In this document: one piece after another, positions 35,900-44,831 of the stretch
Position numbering within the stretch: position 1 is the stretch's first letter
Layout of the letters: each line of letters begins with the position of its first letter
Assembly (NCBI GenBank): GCA_900473185.1
Contig: UCKU01000017.1
Coordinates: forward strand, 185,336 to 249,335
Source: Hyphomicrobiales bacterium
Lineage (GTDB): Bacteria; Pseudomonadota; Alphaproteobacteria; Rhizobiales; Rhizobiaceae
Length of the DNA: 64,000 bases
Direction: 5' to 3'
The notes under the pieces: generated by a model
Seen by the model: the letters and a program-made list of their open reading frames with translations, nothing else
Database searches by the model: none
What the model was told of the DNA's origin: nothing
Program-made: the position numbers and the translations under genes

Positions 35900-36736
35900 A
35901 TGGTGAATTATATCGAAGCCTCCTCCGCGCCGCCGAAGAATACCGGCGCCATCAGGCTTTATGGCCCTGAAGCATTCGAGGGAATGCGCAACGCGTGCCA
36001 GCTGACCGCGCGCTGCCTCGATGCGCTTGCCGATATCGTCAAGCCGGGCCTCGCAACCAATGAAATCGATCGCTTCGTCTTCGAATTCGGCATGGATAAC
36101 GGCGCCTATCCGGCGACCCTGAACTATCGCGGCTATACGAAGTCCACCTGCACTTCGATCAATCATGTGGTCTGCCACGGCATTCCCGATGACAAGCCGC
36201 TGCGCGAGGGCGATATCGTTAATATCGACGTGACCTTCGTCGTCGACGGCTGGCATGGGGATTCGAGCCGCATGTATCCGGTCGGCCAGGTCAAGCGCGC
36301 AGCCGAACGTCTGCTGGAAGTGACCTACGAGTCGCTGATGCGCGGCATTGCCGCCGTTCATCCCGGCGCGCGCACCGGCGCAATCGGCGAGGCGATCCAG
36401 ACCTATGCAGAAGCGGAGCGCTGCTCCGTCGTGCGCGATTTCTGCGGCCATGGCGTCGGCCGTCTCTTCCACGATTCGCCGAACATCCTGCATTACGGCC
36501 GCGCCAATGAAGGGCCGGAACTGCGCGAGGGCATGATCTTCACCATCGAACCGATGATCAATCTCGGACGCCCGCATGTGAAGGTGCTGGCAGACGGCTG
36601 GACTGCCGTAACACGCGATCGCTCGCTATCAGCGCAGTACGAACATACGGTCGGCGTGACCGCCAATGGCTGCGAGATCTTCACGCTGTCGCCCGCCGGT
36701 CTCGACCGGCCGGGCCTGCCGCCACTGAACGGGTAA
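35900..36736 (+). CDS. map: Methionine aminopeptidase, type I
   Basis: A 278-residue MetAP that removes the initiator Met. The pita-bread metal ligands are visible: Asp in NIDVTFVVDGWHGDSS (two Asp), His in FCGHGVGRLFHDSPNILHYG, Glu in MIFTIEPMINLG, and the last Glu in SAQYEHTVGVT. The N-terminal about 20 residues are an extension typical of alphaproteobacterial enzymes. radC follows 8 bp after its stop. Confidence 0.96.
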   Translation: MVNYIEASSAPPKNTGAIRLYGPEAFEGMRNACQLTARCLDALADIVKPGLATNEIDRFVFEFGMDNGAYPATLNYRGYTKSTCTSINHVVCHGIPDDKPLREGDIVNIDVTFVVDGWHGDSSRMYPVGQVKRAAERLLEVTYESLMRGIAAVHPGARTGAIGEAIQTYAEAERCSVVRDFCGHGVGRLFHDSPNILHYGRANEGPELREGMIFTIEPMINLGRPHVKVLADGWTAVTRDRSLSAQYEHTVGVTANGCEIFTLSPAGLDRPGLPPLNG

Positions 36737-36744
36737 CGCTCGCG

Positions 36745-37560
36745 ATGGCGAAAGGTCCCGTTCCGCAGGCCAGCGATGACGAACTGCCTTTCGACATGGA
36801 CGAGGATATCGCTGTGGACGAACGGGCGTTTTTCGGACAACCGTCAAAGGCGGCAGCTTCCGCCAAAAAAGCCGCCCTGCCCGCCAAGGAAGAACATTAT
36901 CACGGCCATCGCGAGAGGCTGCGCAATCGCTTCCGCGACCACGGCGATACGGCGCTTGCCGATTATGAAATCCTCGAACTCCTGCTTTTCCGGCTGATCC
37001 CGCGCCGCGACACCAAGCCGATCGCCAAGGCACTGATAGATCGCTTCGGGTCGCTTGCCGGCGTCTTCGGCGCACCGGCAGCACTGCTGCAGGAGGTCAA
37101 GGGCGTCGGAGAGGCGGTGGCGCTGGATCTGAAGCTGATATCCACCATCAGCCATCGCACGTTGAAGAGCGAGCTCAAGGGCAAGCAGGTGCTTTCCTCG
37201 TGGTCGTCGGTCATCCAGTATTGTCATGCGGCCATGGCGCATGAGACGCGCGAGCAGTTCCGCATTCTCTTCCTCGACAAGCGCAATGCGCTGATCGCCG
37301 ACGAGGTGCAGGGGCGCGGAACCGTGGATCACACACCTGTCTATCCGCGTGAGGTGGTCAGGCGGGCGCTCGAGCTTTCGGCAACGGCGCTTATTCTCGT
37401 TCACAACCACCCCTCGGGCGATCCCACCCCATCGCGCGCCGATATCGACATGACGAAGATGATCATCGATGCGGCAAAACCGCTCGGCATTGCCATCCAC
37501 GATCACATCATCATCGGCAAAGACGGACAAGCAAGCCTCAAGGGCCTGCGCTTGATATAA
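36745..37560 (+). CDS. radC: RadC family JAMM-domain protein
   Basis: A 271-residue RadC/YicR protein. An N-terminal helix-hairpin-helix region (about residues 85-120, LQEVKGVGEAVA) precedes the JAB/MPN domain with the zinc motif LVHNHPSGDPTPSRAD. The first 45 residues are a Lys/Ala-rich extension. Despite the name, its role in DNA repair is not established. Coupled to map (8-bp gap). Confidence 0.93.
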   Translation: MAKGPVPQASDDELPFDMDEDIAVDERAFFGQPSKAAASAKKAALPAKEEHYHGHRERLRNRFRDHGDTALADYEILELLLFRLIPRRDTKPIAKALIDRFGSLAGVFGAPAALLQEVKGVGEAVALDLKLISTISHRTLKSELKGKQVLSSWSSVIQYCHAAMAHETREQFRILFLDKRNALIADEVQGRGTVDHTPVYPREVVRRALELSATALILVHNHPSGDPTPSRADIDMTKMIIDAAKPLGIAIHDHIIIGKDGQASLKGLRLI

Positions 37561-37632
37561 GACTGCGGCTAAGGCATGAAAAAGCCATCTTGGCGTTCTC
37601 CAAGCTGAATGACTGACAACAGGATGAGAATT

Positions 37633-38223
37633 ATGGGCATTTCTCCTGGTCGCTTGTACGCGCCGCCGAGCCTTCGATCGCTGATACGACTGACACTTCT
37701 GCTGCTTGTCGTAACCGGTCTCTATCTCGGATACCTGCAGCTTTCGACCAATGTTCATGCGGTCGTCGATGGCCAGGTCTACCGCTCCGCCCAGCCCTCT
37801 CCCGCGAAGCTTGGCGAACTCGTCAAGGAATACGGCATCAAATCCGTACTGAACCTGCGCGGCGACAGCAGCGGCGAGGCCTGGTACGACAATGAGGTCG
37901 CCGCGGCAAAGGGCCTCAATGTCCAGCATATCGATTTCCGCATGTCGGCGACGAAGGAACTCTCCATCGAGGAAGGGCGCCAGCTGATGGCGATCATGGC
38001 CGCCGCGCCCAAGCCGATGCTCATCCACTGCAAGGCCGGCGCCGACCGTACGGGACTGGCTTCAGCCATCTACGTCGCCGGCATTGCCAAGGGTGGCGAG
38101 ATGGCAGCGGAATCACAGATCTCGCTGACTTACGGCCATCTGTCGCTTTTCTTCATCGGCGCCTATGCGATGGACGAAACGTTCGAAAGACTTGAGCCGT
38201 TATTCGGCTTTTCGAACTCGTAA
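37633..38223 (+). CDS. Dual-specificity/tyrosine phosphatase-like protein, membrane-anchored
   Basis: A 196-residue protein. An N-terminal TM segment (about residues 18-38) precedes a PTP-like domain with the P-loop HCKAGADRTGLASA (C-x5-R) and an upstream YRSAQPSPAKL and LNLRGDSSGEAW, typical of the DSPc/KELP-like bacterial phosphatases. The ATG at 37633 has AGGA eight bases upstream; an earlier in-frame ATG is less well placed. The substrate is unknown; phosphotyrosine or phosphoinositide-like is possible. It is followed by sthA about 100 bp later. Confidence 0.85.
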   Translation: MGISPGRLYAPPSLRSLIRLTLLLLVVTGLYLGYLQLSTNVHAVVDGQVYRSAQPSPAKLGELVKEYGIKSVLNLRGDSSGEAWYDNEVAAAKGLNVQHIDFRMSATKELSIEEGRQLMAIMAAAPKPMLIHCKAGADRTGLASAIYVAGIAKGGEMAAESQISLTYGHLSLFFIGAYAMDETFERLEPLFGFSNS

Positions 38224-38321
38224 ACTTCATAGAAATACCAAACTGTAACATTGACCGGCTACCGATGAACGCGCGACATTTCGCGTCGCAATATGATTCC
38301 AATTCCAGTTCGGGGCTAAAG

Positions 38322-39728
38322 ATGTTCCAGTACGATCTCGTGGTAGTCGGCAGCGGTCCGGCAGGGCGCCGCGGCGCAATCCAGGCTGCAAAACTCGGCA
38401 AGAAAGTGCTGGTCATCGAGCAGGGAAAGCGTGTCGGTGGCGTGTCCGTCCATACCGGCACGATCCCTTCCAAGACGCTGCGCGAAACCGCACTCAATCT
38501 TTCCGGCTGGCGCGAGCGCGGCTTTTACGGCCGCAGCTACCGCGTCAAGCAGGAAATCAGCGCTGAAGACCTGCGCCGTCGCCTGCTGATCACCCTGAAT
38601 CATGAAGTGGAAGTGCTCGAACATCAGTTCGCCCGCAACCGCGTCCAGCACATCCGCGGTAAGGCAAGCTTCGTCGATACCAATACCCTGCAGATCATCA
38701 AGGACGACGGCGACACAATGACGGTGAATGGCGCCAGCATCCTGCTCGCCGTCGGCACCAAGCCGTTTCGACCTGATTACATGCCCTTCGACAACAAGAC
38801 CGTGCTCGATAGCGACGAACTGCTCGATATCGAGGAACTGCCACGCAGCATGGTCGTCATCGGCGCCGGCGTCATCGGCATCGAATATGCAACGATCTTT
38901 TCGGCGCTGGATACGGCAGTGACCGTCATCGATCCAAAGTCGACCATGCTCGACTTCATCGACAAGGAAATCATCGAGGATTTCACCTATCAACTGCGCG
39001 ATCGCAATATGAAGCTGCTACTTGGCACGAAGGCCGAGAAAGTCGAGCGGCTTGAGACAGGCAAGGTGCAGCTGACACTCGACAGCGGCCGGCATCTCGT
39101 GACCGACATGGTGCTTTTTGCCGCCGGGCGCATGGGCGCCACCGACACGCTCAACCTGGAGGCCATCGGTCTTGAGGCGGATAGCCGCGGACGCCTGAAG
39201 GTCAATCCCGAGACGTTCCAGACGTCCGTGCCTAATATCTATGCCGCCGGCGACGTTGTCGGCTTCCCGAGCCTTGCCTCGACCTCGATGGAACAGGGCC
39301 GCATTGCTGCGCGCGTCGCAATCGGCGCCGTTGCCAAGGAACCGCAGAAATATTTCCCCTATGGCATCTATGCCGTGCCTGAAATCTCCACCTGCGGCCT
39401 GACCGAAGAGGAAATGAAGGAGCGCGGCATTCCCTATGAGTGCGGTATTGCCCGTTTCCGGGAGACATCGCGCGGCCACATCATGGGCCTCGATACGGGT
39501 CTTCTGAAGCTTATCTTCTCGTTAAAGACGCGCCGCCTGCTCGGCGTACACATCGTCGGCGAAGGTGCTACGGAGCTCGTGCATATCGGCCAGGCTGTGC
39601 TCAACCTGAAGGGTACTGTCGAATATTTCGTCGAAAATACCTTCAACTACCCGACTCTTGCTGAAGCCTATAAAATCGCCGGCCTCGATGCGTGGAACCG
39701 CATGGGCGACATAAAATCTGAACTTTGA
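38322..39728 (+). CDS. sthA: Soluble pyridine nucleotide transhydrogenase (Si-specific)
   Basis: A 468-residue flavoprotein of the disulfide reductase family that equilibrates NADH and NADPH. The FAD motif is VVGSGPAGRRGA (GxGxxG at 10-15), the NAD(P) motif is VVIGAGVIGIEYATIF, and the second FAD motif is IYAAGDVVGFPSLAS. The redox-active CxxxxC pair of lipoamide dehydrogenase is replaced by GVSVHTGTIPSKTLRE, the diagnostic feature of SthA. The dimerisation domain is complete. It could help balance NADPH for biosynthesis, including the PHA and fatty-acid pathways in this window. Confidence 0.93.
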   Translation: MFQYDLVVVGSGPAGRRGAIQAAKLGKKVLVIEQGKRVGGVSVHTGTIPSKTLRETALNLSGWRERGFYGRSYRVKQEISAEDLRRRLLITLNHEVEVLEHQFARNRVQHIRGKASFVDTNTLQIIKDDGDTMTVNGASILLAVGTKPFRPDYMPFDNKTVLDSDELLDIEELPRSMVVIGAGVIGIEYATIFSALDTAVTVIDPKSTMLDFIDKEIIEDFTYQLRDRNMKLLLGTKAEKVERLETGKVQLTLDSGRHLVTDMVLFAAGRMGATDTLNLEAIGLEADSRGRLKVNPETFQTSVPNIYAAGDVVGFPSLASTSMEQGRIAARVAIGAVAKEPQKYFPYGIYAVPEISTCGLTEEEMKERGIPYECGIARFRETSRGHIMGLDTGLLKLIFSLKTRRLLGVHIVGEGATELVHIGQAVLNLKGTVEYFVENTFNYPTLAEAYKIAGLDAWNRMGDIKSEL

Positions 39729-39732
39729 AGAA

Positions 39733-39756
39733 GCGAGGGAACGCCCTCGCCTTTCC
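39733..39756 (+). terminator. Likely terminator of sthA
   Basis: GCGAGGG and CCCTCGC pair around a four-base loop just four bases past the sthA stop, followed by CTTTCC. The T-run is short, so this is a moderate prediction. Confidence 0.55.
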
Positions 39757-40039
39757 AGGCCAGAGCACGTAAGCCACTGATCCCCAAGTCTTACTTTACT
39801 ACAGCGCGCCTCATTGCACGCTGTTGGCGACTGCCTGTGGCCTGCGGCAACTGCCTATATCCTATGTCAAAAGATATTGGTAAGGTCAGGGTGTTCGCGC
39901 CTTGAATTGTTCTATTGCGTTTTGCTTATCGCCTTCCCAAGTATGGGGCGCGCCTTTCGACAGCCTGAAATCCATGTCTTAGACCGGCCTGCAGTACCAC
40001 CAAGTCCAACTACGCAGACCACAACGAAAGATAGTTATT
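39757..40039. other. Gene-free stretch before the radical SAM gene
   Basis: About 280 bp, slightly AT-richer than its surroundings. No reading frame, RNA or repeat could be supported. It presumably contains the promoter of the radical SAM gene. Confidence 0.4.
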
Positions 40040-41821
40040 TTGCCCGATATTTCAGAGGCTGCTCGCAGACGGTTTCAGCTCATCCTGATAAAGCCGTCGC
40101 ATTATGACGATGACGGCTACGTGATCCGATGGTGGCGAGCAATGATCCCCTCCAACTCGCTGGCGGCTATCTTTGGGATTGCCGCCGAGTGTGCGGAGCG
40201 GCAGGTGCTTGGGGCCGACACCGCTATCGACATCACCGTCATCGATGAGACCAATACGCGGATCGATTTTGCGGCACTGATTTCCCAGTTCAAACGCAAT
40301 GACAACTTCGGGATGATCGCACTTATTGGCGTCCAGTCCAACCAGTATCCTCGTGCGCTCGATATCGCCCGACCCTTCCGCGATGCCGGACTGCAGGTTT
40401 CGATGGGCGGCTTCCATATCTCCGGCTGCCTGTCGATGCTAAGTGGCGACGCGATCGGGCTCGACGAATGCCGTAAGATGGGTGTTTCCATGTTTGCGGG
40501 CGAGGCTGAAGGACGGCTGGAGATGGTGCTGCGCGATGCAGCCGCCGGTGAGCTGAAGCCACTTTACAATTTCATGAACGACCTTCCCGGCATCGGCGGC
40601 ACGCCGGTGCCTTTCCTGCCGAAGGATAATATCAAGCGCACGCTTGGCCTCAGCACCAGTTTTGATGCGGGCCGCGGCTGCCCCTATCAATGTTCGTTCT
40701 GCACGATCATCAACGTGCAGGGCCGCAAATCCCGCTTCCGCTCGGCCGACGATGTCGAGAAGCTGGTGCGCATGAACTGGGCGCAGGGCATCCATAAATT
40801 CTTCATCACCGACGATAATTTCGCCCGCAACAAGGACTGGGAAGCGATCTTCGACCGGCTGATCGAGCTCAGGGAAAAAGACGGCATTCCGCTCGGCCTG
40901 ATGATCCAGGTGGACACGCTCTGCCACAAGATCCCGAACTTCATCGAAAAATCGAAGCGCGCCGGCGTCACGCGCGTCTTCATCGGCCTCGAGAACGTCA
41001 ATCCGGATAATCTGACCGCCGCCAAGAAGAACCAGAACAAGATCACCGAATATCGCAAGATGCTGCTGGCCTGGAAGGCGCAGGGCATCATGACGCTTGC
41101 CGGCTACATTCTGGGCTTCCCGGCAGACACGCCGGAATCGATCCGCCGTGACATCAAGATCATTCAGGAAGAGCTGCCGCTCGATGTCATCGAGTTCTTT
41201 GTTCTGACACCGCTGCCTGGTTCCGAGGACCATCAGGTTCTGTGGAAGAAGGGCGTCGAGATGGATGCCGATCTCAATATCTACGACGTCGAACATGTCT
41301 GCACGGCACATCCGAAGATGAGCAAGCAGGAATGGGAAGATATCTACCAGGAGGCCTGGTCGCTCTACTACTCGCCCGACCATATGAAGACCCTGCTGCG
41401 CCGCGCTGTGGCGACCGGCATCAAGCTGAGCAGTCTTGTCAAGGTCCTGGTCTCGTTTGCGACCACCGTACCGCTGGAGAACGTCCATCCGTTGCAGAGC
41501 GGCCTTCTGCGCCTGAAGCATCCCTCGGAGCGGCGTCCTGGCCTGAAGCGCGAACATCCGTTGTTGTTCTGGCCGCGTTTTGCCTTCGATACCGCCCGCA
41601 AGCATCTCTCGCTTGCCGGCACGATCATCGGCCTCAGCGTCTCGGCTTTCCTGATTGCGCGCGATGCCGGCGCCAAAAGCTACATGGACAAGGCTTTGAC
41701 ACCGGTCGCCGAGGACGACGAAGACGTTCTCGACCTCTTCACCAAGACCGCCGGTGGCACCGCTGCCGTCAGCCACATCAAGAAGGTTGCCGAACTGACC
41801 CACGCCCGCAAAGCCGTCTAG
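40040..41821 (+). CDS. B12-binding-type radical SAM protein, unassigned
   Basis: A 593-residue protein. An N-terminal Rossmann-like domain of the B12-binding type (about residues 10-190, containing GGFHISG but no DxHxxG cobalamin motif) precedes a radical SAM TIM barrel with the 4Fe-4S motif GRGCPYQCSFCTIIN. Towards the C-terminus a hydrophobic segment (SLAGTIIGLSVSAFLIA) suggests membrane association. The proposed start is TTG with no strong ribosome site. This architecture occurs in enzymes modifying lipids or antibiotics (for example hopanoid and bacteriochlorophyll enzymes), but the reaction cannot be named. Confidence 0.85.
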   Translation: MPDISEAARRRFQLILIKPSHYDDDGYVIRWWRAMIPSNSLAAIFGIAAECAERQVLGADTAIDITVIDETNTRIDFAALISQFKRNDNFGMIALIGVQSNQYPRALDIARPFRDAGLQVSMGGFHISGCLSMLSGDAIGLDECRKMGVSMFAGEAEGRLEMVLRDAAAGELKPLYNFMNDLPGIGGTPVPFLPKDNIKRTLGLSTSFDAGRGCPYQCSFCTIINVQGRKSRFRSADDVEKLVRMNWAQGIHKFFITDDNFARNKDWEAIFDRLIELREKDGIPLGLMIQVDTLCHKIPNFIEKSKRAGVTRVFIGLENVNPDNLTAAKKNQNKITEYRKMLLAWKAQGIMTLAGYILGFPADTPESIRRDIKIIQEELPLDVIEFFVLTPLPGSEDHQVLWKKGVEMDADLNIYDVEHVCTAHPKMSKQEWEDIYQEAWSLYYSPDHMKTLLRRAVATGIKLSSLVKVLVSFATTVPLENVHPLQSGLLRLKHPSERRPGLKREHPLLFWPRFAFDTARKHLSLAGTIIGLSVSAFLIARDAGAKSYMDKALTPVAEDDEDVLDLFTKTAGGTAAVSHIKKVAELTHARKAV

Positions 41822-41884
41822 AACGCCGTGCGTTCATCTGGACGCATCAAGGACGCTCTAACTCTTTGAATCACTCCGTCCGAC

Positions 41885-41914
41885 ATCCCGAAAATCGATT
41901 CCGATTTTCGGGAT
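41885..41914. repeat. Rhizobial palindromic repeat
   Basis: ATCCCGAAAATCG and CGATTTTCGGGAT form a perfect 13-bp stem around ATTC. This exact kind of palindrome is scattered between genes in Rhizobium chromosomes. It lacks the T-run of an efficient terminator, though it may terminate the radical SAM transcript. Confidence 0.7.
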
Positions 41915-42265
41915 GGTGATGCAGGCGCATTTGTTGAGCGACCAAGAGAGAACGGCCACGTGATCTCGTGGCAGCGACGTGACGTCAATCTGCCGCCCGA
42001 CCCCATTCTTAAGTTAATGGCGGTCGCGTCCTGCCTCAGCCTCTATATCATCCAATTGTCAAAGCAAAGCAGGGGCGATCAATCGTCCCGTTTCTCGTCG
42101 CTCCAGCGAGCAGTATGAACCGCCCTGGAGCGTGTACGCTTGATCGGACCCGGGCCTCGTACCGGTTCTCGATCCTGTATCGTGGCACCGCGCTGGCGCG
42201 GCTTGGCGTCTTGGCCGTGGATCACGCCGATCTGCGCACAGTCGGTCTGATTTCAGCGCATCAAC
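41915..42265. other. Gene-free stretch between the radical SAM gene and trigger factor
   Basis: About 350 bp of GC-rich sequence with several short hairpins (for example CCGCGC-TG-GCGCGG). A frame beginning at 42115 runs into the antisense of tig and is not credible. A CTATAT box at 42043 followed by about 220 bp and a bidirectional terminator would fit an unannotated small RNA on the plus strand, but no known family was recognised. Confidence 0.4.
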
Positions 42266-42299
42266 AAAAAAAGCCCTGCCGCAAGCGGCAGGGCTTTTT
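42266..42299. terminator. Bidirectional terminator after tig
   Basis: AAGCCCTGCCGC and GCGGCAGGGCTT pair perfectly around two bases, with seven A on the left and five T on the right. It has a proper T-run on both strands. On the minus strand it terminates tig, whose stop is about 20 bp away. Confidence 0.9.
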
Positions 42300-42321
42300 G
42301 AATTTCAGTTTGAAAAACCGA

Positions 42322-43815
42322 TTACTCGGCGCTGTCCTCGGAAGCCTTCTTCTTCGGAGCAGCCTTCTTCTTCGGAGCGGCTTCTTCGCCGCCGGCAGCT
42401 TCTTCAGAAGCTTCGGCCTTGGCAGCAGCCTTCTTCTTCGGAGCAGCCTTCTTGGTGTCGGCCTTTTCAGCGCCTTCGCCTTCTTCGTCGGCGAGCAGCT
42501 CTTCCTTGGTCACCTTCTTGTCGGTGACGGCGATTTCGGTCAGCAGGTGATCGATGACCTTTTCTTCGAAGATCGGAGCTCGGATCGAAGCGGCGGCACC
42601 CGGCTGACTGCGGAAGAACTCGAGGATCTGCTTTTCCTGGCCCGGATACTGGCGCAGCTGTTCGTAGATCGCGCGTTGCATTTCGTCTTCGCTGACTTCG
42701 ACGCCGGCCTTTTCGCCGATTTCGGAGAGAACGAGGCCGAGGCGGACGCGGCGCTCGGCGAGCTTCTGGTACTCTTCGCGCGCCTGTTCTTCGGTGGTGT
42801 CCTCATCCTCGAAGGTCTTGCCGGACTGCGCGAGGTCGTTGCTGACCTGGTTCCAGATGCCGTTATATTCGGCTTCGACGAGCTTGGACGGGGTCTCGAA
42901 CTTGTACAGTTCGTCGAGCTGGTCGAGAATCTGGCGCTTCAGCTTCTGGCGCGTCAGCGAGCCATACTGGGATTCGATCTGACCGCGGACGATTTCCTTG
43001 AGGCGGTCGGCGGATTCCAGGCCGAGCTTCTTGGCGAGTTCGTCGTTGATTTCGACATCAGCCGGAGCAGCAACTTCCTTGACGGTGACGTCGAAGGTTG
43101 CTTCCTGGCCAGCGAGGTTCTTGGCCGGATAGTCCGCCGGGAAGGTCACGGTGATGGTCTTCTCATCGCCAGCCTTCGTGCCGACGAGCTGCTCTTCGAA
43201 GCCGGGGATGAAACGGCCGGAACCGAGAACCAATTCAGCGTCCTGATCGGTGCCGCCGTCGAAGGCAACACCATCGACCTTGCCGAGATAGTCCATCTTG
43301 ACGCGGTCGCCGTTGGCAGCCTTGCCCTTCTTTTCGGCGTAGTCGCGGGCGCTTTCAGCGACTTTGATAACCTGCTCGTTGACTTCGTCGTCGGAGATGT
43401 CGACGACTTCGCGCGTGACCTTGATGCCCGCGTTGGACTTCAGCTCGATCGGCGGGAGAACTTCGTAGGAGAGCGTGAATTCGAAATCCTGCTCGGCGGC
43501 GAGGATCTTGTCTGCCTCGTCCTTGTCTTCCGTCATGGCGATTTCCGGCTGGGTGGCCGACTTTTCGCCGCGGCTCGACAGGATCTGCGTCGGCTGATCG
43601 CGAACGATCTCGTTGACGAGGTCGGCCATGATGGACTTGCCATAAAGCTTCTTGACGTGGGCGGTCGGAACCTTGCCCGGACGGAAGCCGTTGATGCGGA
43701 CTTTGTCCTTCACGTCGGCAAGGCGCTCGTTCAGCTTGCTTTCCATATCCTTGGCCGGGATAACGACCTTGATTTCGCGCTTCAGCCCTTCAGCGAGCGT
43801 TTCGATAACCTGCAT
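42322..43815 (-). CDS. tig: Trigger factor (ribosome-associated chaperone and PPIase)
   Basis: A 497-residue trigger factor. The N-terminal ribosome-binding domain contains the signature NGFRPGKVPTAHVKKLYGK. An FKBP-type PPIase domain (about residues 160-245, GDRVKMDYLGKVDGVAFDGG) and the long helical C-terminal chaperone domain follow. The last 50 residues are a Lys/Ala/Glu-rich low-complexity tail (repeated AAPKKKAA), an extension common in rhizobial homologues. It is preceded by a tRNA-Leu gene on the same strand and followed by a strong terminator. Confidence 0.97.
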   Translation of the reverse strand: MQVIETLAEGLKREIKVVIPAKDMESKLNERLADVKDKVRINGFRPGKVPTAHVKKLYGKSIMADLVNEIVRDQPTQILSSRGEKSATQPEIAMTEDKDEADKILAAEQDFEFTLSYEVLPPIELKSNAGIKVTREVVDISDDEVNEQVIKVAESARDYAEKKGKAANGDRVKMDYLGKVDGVAFDGGTDQDAELVLGSGRFIPGFEEQLVGTKAGDEKTITVTFPADYPAKNLAGQEATFDVTVKEVAAPADVEINDELAKKLGLESADRLKEIVRGQIESQYGSLTRQKLKRQILDQLDELYKFETPSKLVEAEYNGIWNQVSNDLAQSGKTFEDEDTTEEQAREEYQKLAERRVRLGLVLSEIGEKAGVEVSEDEMQRAIYEQLRQYPGQEKQILEFFRSQPGAAASIRAPIFEEKVIDHLLTEIAVTDKKVTKEELLADEEGEGAEKADTKKAAPKKKAAAKAEASEEAAGGEEAAPKKKAAPKKKASEDSAE

Positions 43816-44002
43816 GTCTTCCTACCTTCATTTCAGTGGCGGCCGTGCCCAGACGCCGTTCGTTTCGGTGAGCACGACGCCGGCCAACTGCCGCGCGTGG
43901 CTTTTTCTCAATTCCTGTTCGTTCCGCTCTAAGCGGAACAGCACTCGCTTTCCGGGTATCCGAGACTATAAAGTTCCCAGTCTTCCCGCCCTGCAAGGCA
44001 GT

Positions 44003-44087
<85 letters not shown>

Positions 44088-44240
44088 GTTCGCGAAACCG
44101 CATGCATATGCCTGCGCATGAGGCCTTCCGAGCGCGGCGTCTCTATATCACCCGATTTAGAACAGGCAAAGGAAAAATGAACGGCAAATGACAGGGATTT
44201 GTGGCCAAAAGCGCACTGTTCCCGTCAGCCACCTCGGCTC

Positions 44241-44831
44241 TCAATAAAGAGGCTCCTCATAGGCCGGCTTGCCGTCCACCACGAGGCTGCGGATCTGCGC
44301 GGCACCGGAAGAGGAAACACTGGCAGCGATCGAAACGACGCCCTCGTTGCGGGCCTCCTCCAGCGGCTTGCCCTCGCCTTCCGGCACGTAATAGCGCTCT
44401 ATCCCATATTCGACCCGGATGGTTTCGCCACTATTGGGACCATAGCTATAGAAAGGCAGGCTGCGCAGTACGACCGTATCTGGTGCCGTCGGCAATTCCT
44501 TGAATGACGATTCGACAATGTTCCAGAAGCCATCCTGCTGGCGCTTGAGGCGCACCCACAAGATCTGCTCGCCCGCTTCTGCCGGAATGCCGCCGGTGAC
44601 TGTCGAGACCGGGACCGACGATATATCGTAGTTCAGCACCACGTAGTCGCCACGCAGGAAATCGCGTGGATCAACCGGAGCCGTCTTCAGCAATACTTCG
44701 GTGCCGCTTGCCAGGATAGAAGCACGGCTCTGGATGATGTAACCGAGGATGAGCGTCTGCAGGCCAGCGACGAGGATCGCCGCAACAATATAGAAGCGGC
44801 CGGTTTGCGGTCTTGCGAAGGCAAAGCTCAT
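44241..44831 (-). CDS. GDYXXLXY family membrane-anchored protein
   Basis: A 196-residue protein with one N-terminal TM helix (about residues 14-34) and a soluble domain containing the family signature RGDYVVLNYD. Function unknown. The gene overlaps its upstream neighbour, the DUF2157 gene, by 4 bp (ATGA). GDYXXLXY and DUF2157/DUF4401 proteins are regularly paired in bacteria, suggesting a membrane complex. Confidence 0.88.
   Translation of the reverse strand: MSFAFARPQTGRFYIVAAILVAGLQTLILGYIIQSRASILASGTEVLLKTAPVDPRDFLRGDYVVLNYDISSVPVSTVTGGIPAEAGEQILWVRLKRQQDGFWNIVESSFKELPTAPDTVVLRSLPFYSYGPNSGETIRVEYGIERYYVPEGEGKPLEEARNEGVVSIAASVSSSGAAQIRSLVVDGKPAYEEPLY

Noticed and set aside
41885..41914. 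Palindrome considered as a phage or integron attachment site
   Set aside because: It is a common Rhizobium intergenic repeat; no integrase or second copy flanking an element is present.
42115..43932. A 605-codon open frame on the plus strand
   Set aside because: It is almost entirely antisense to tig, and its composition (Leu/Phe/Asp/Gly-rich with no domain) is that of a shadow frame in GC-rich DNA.
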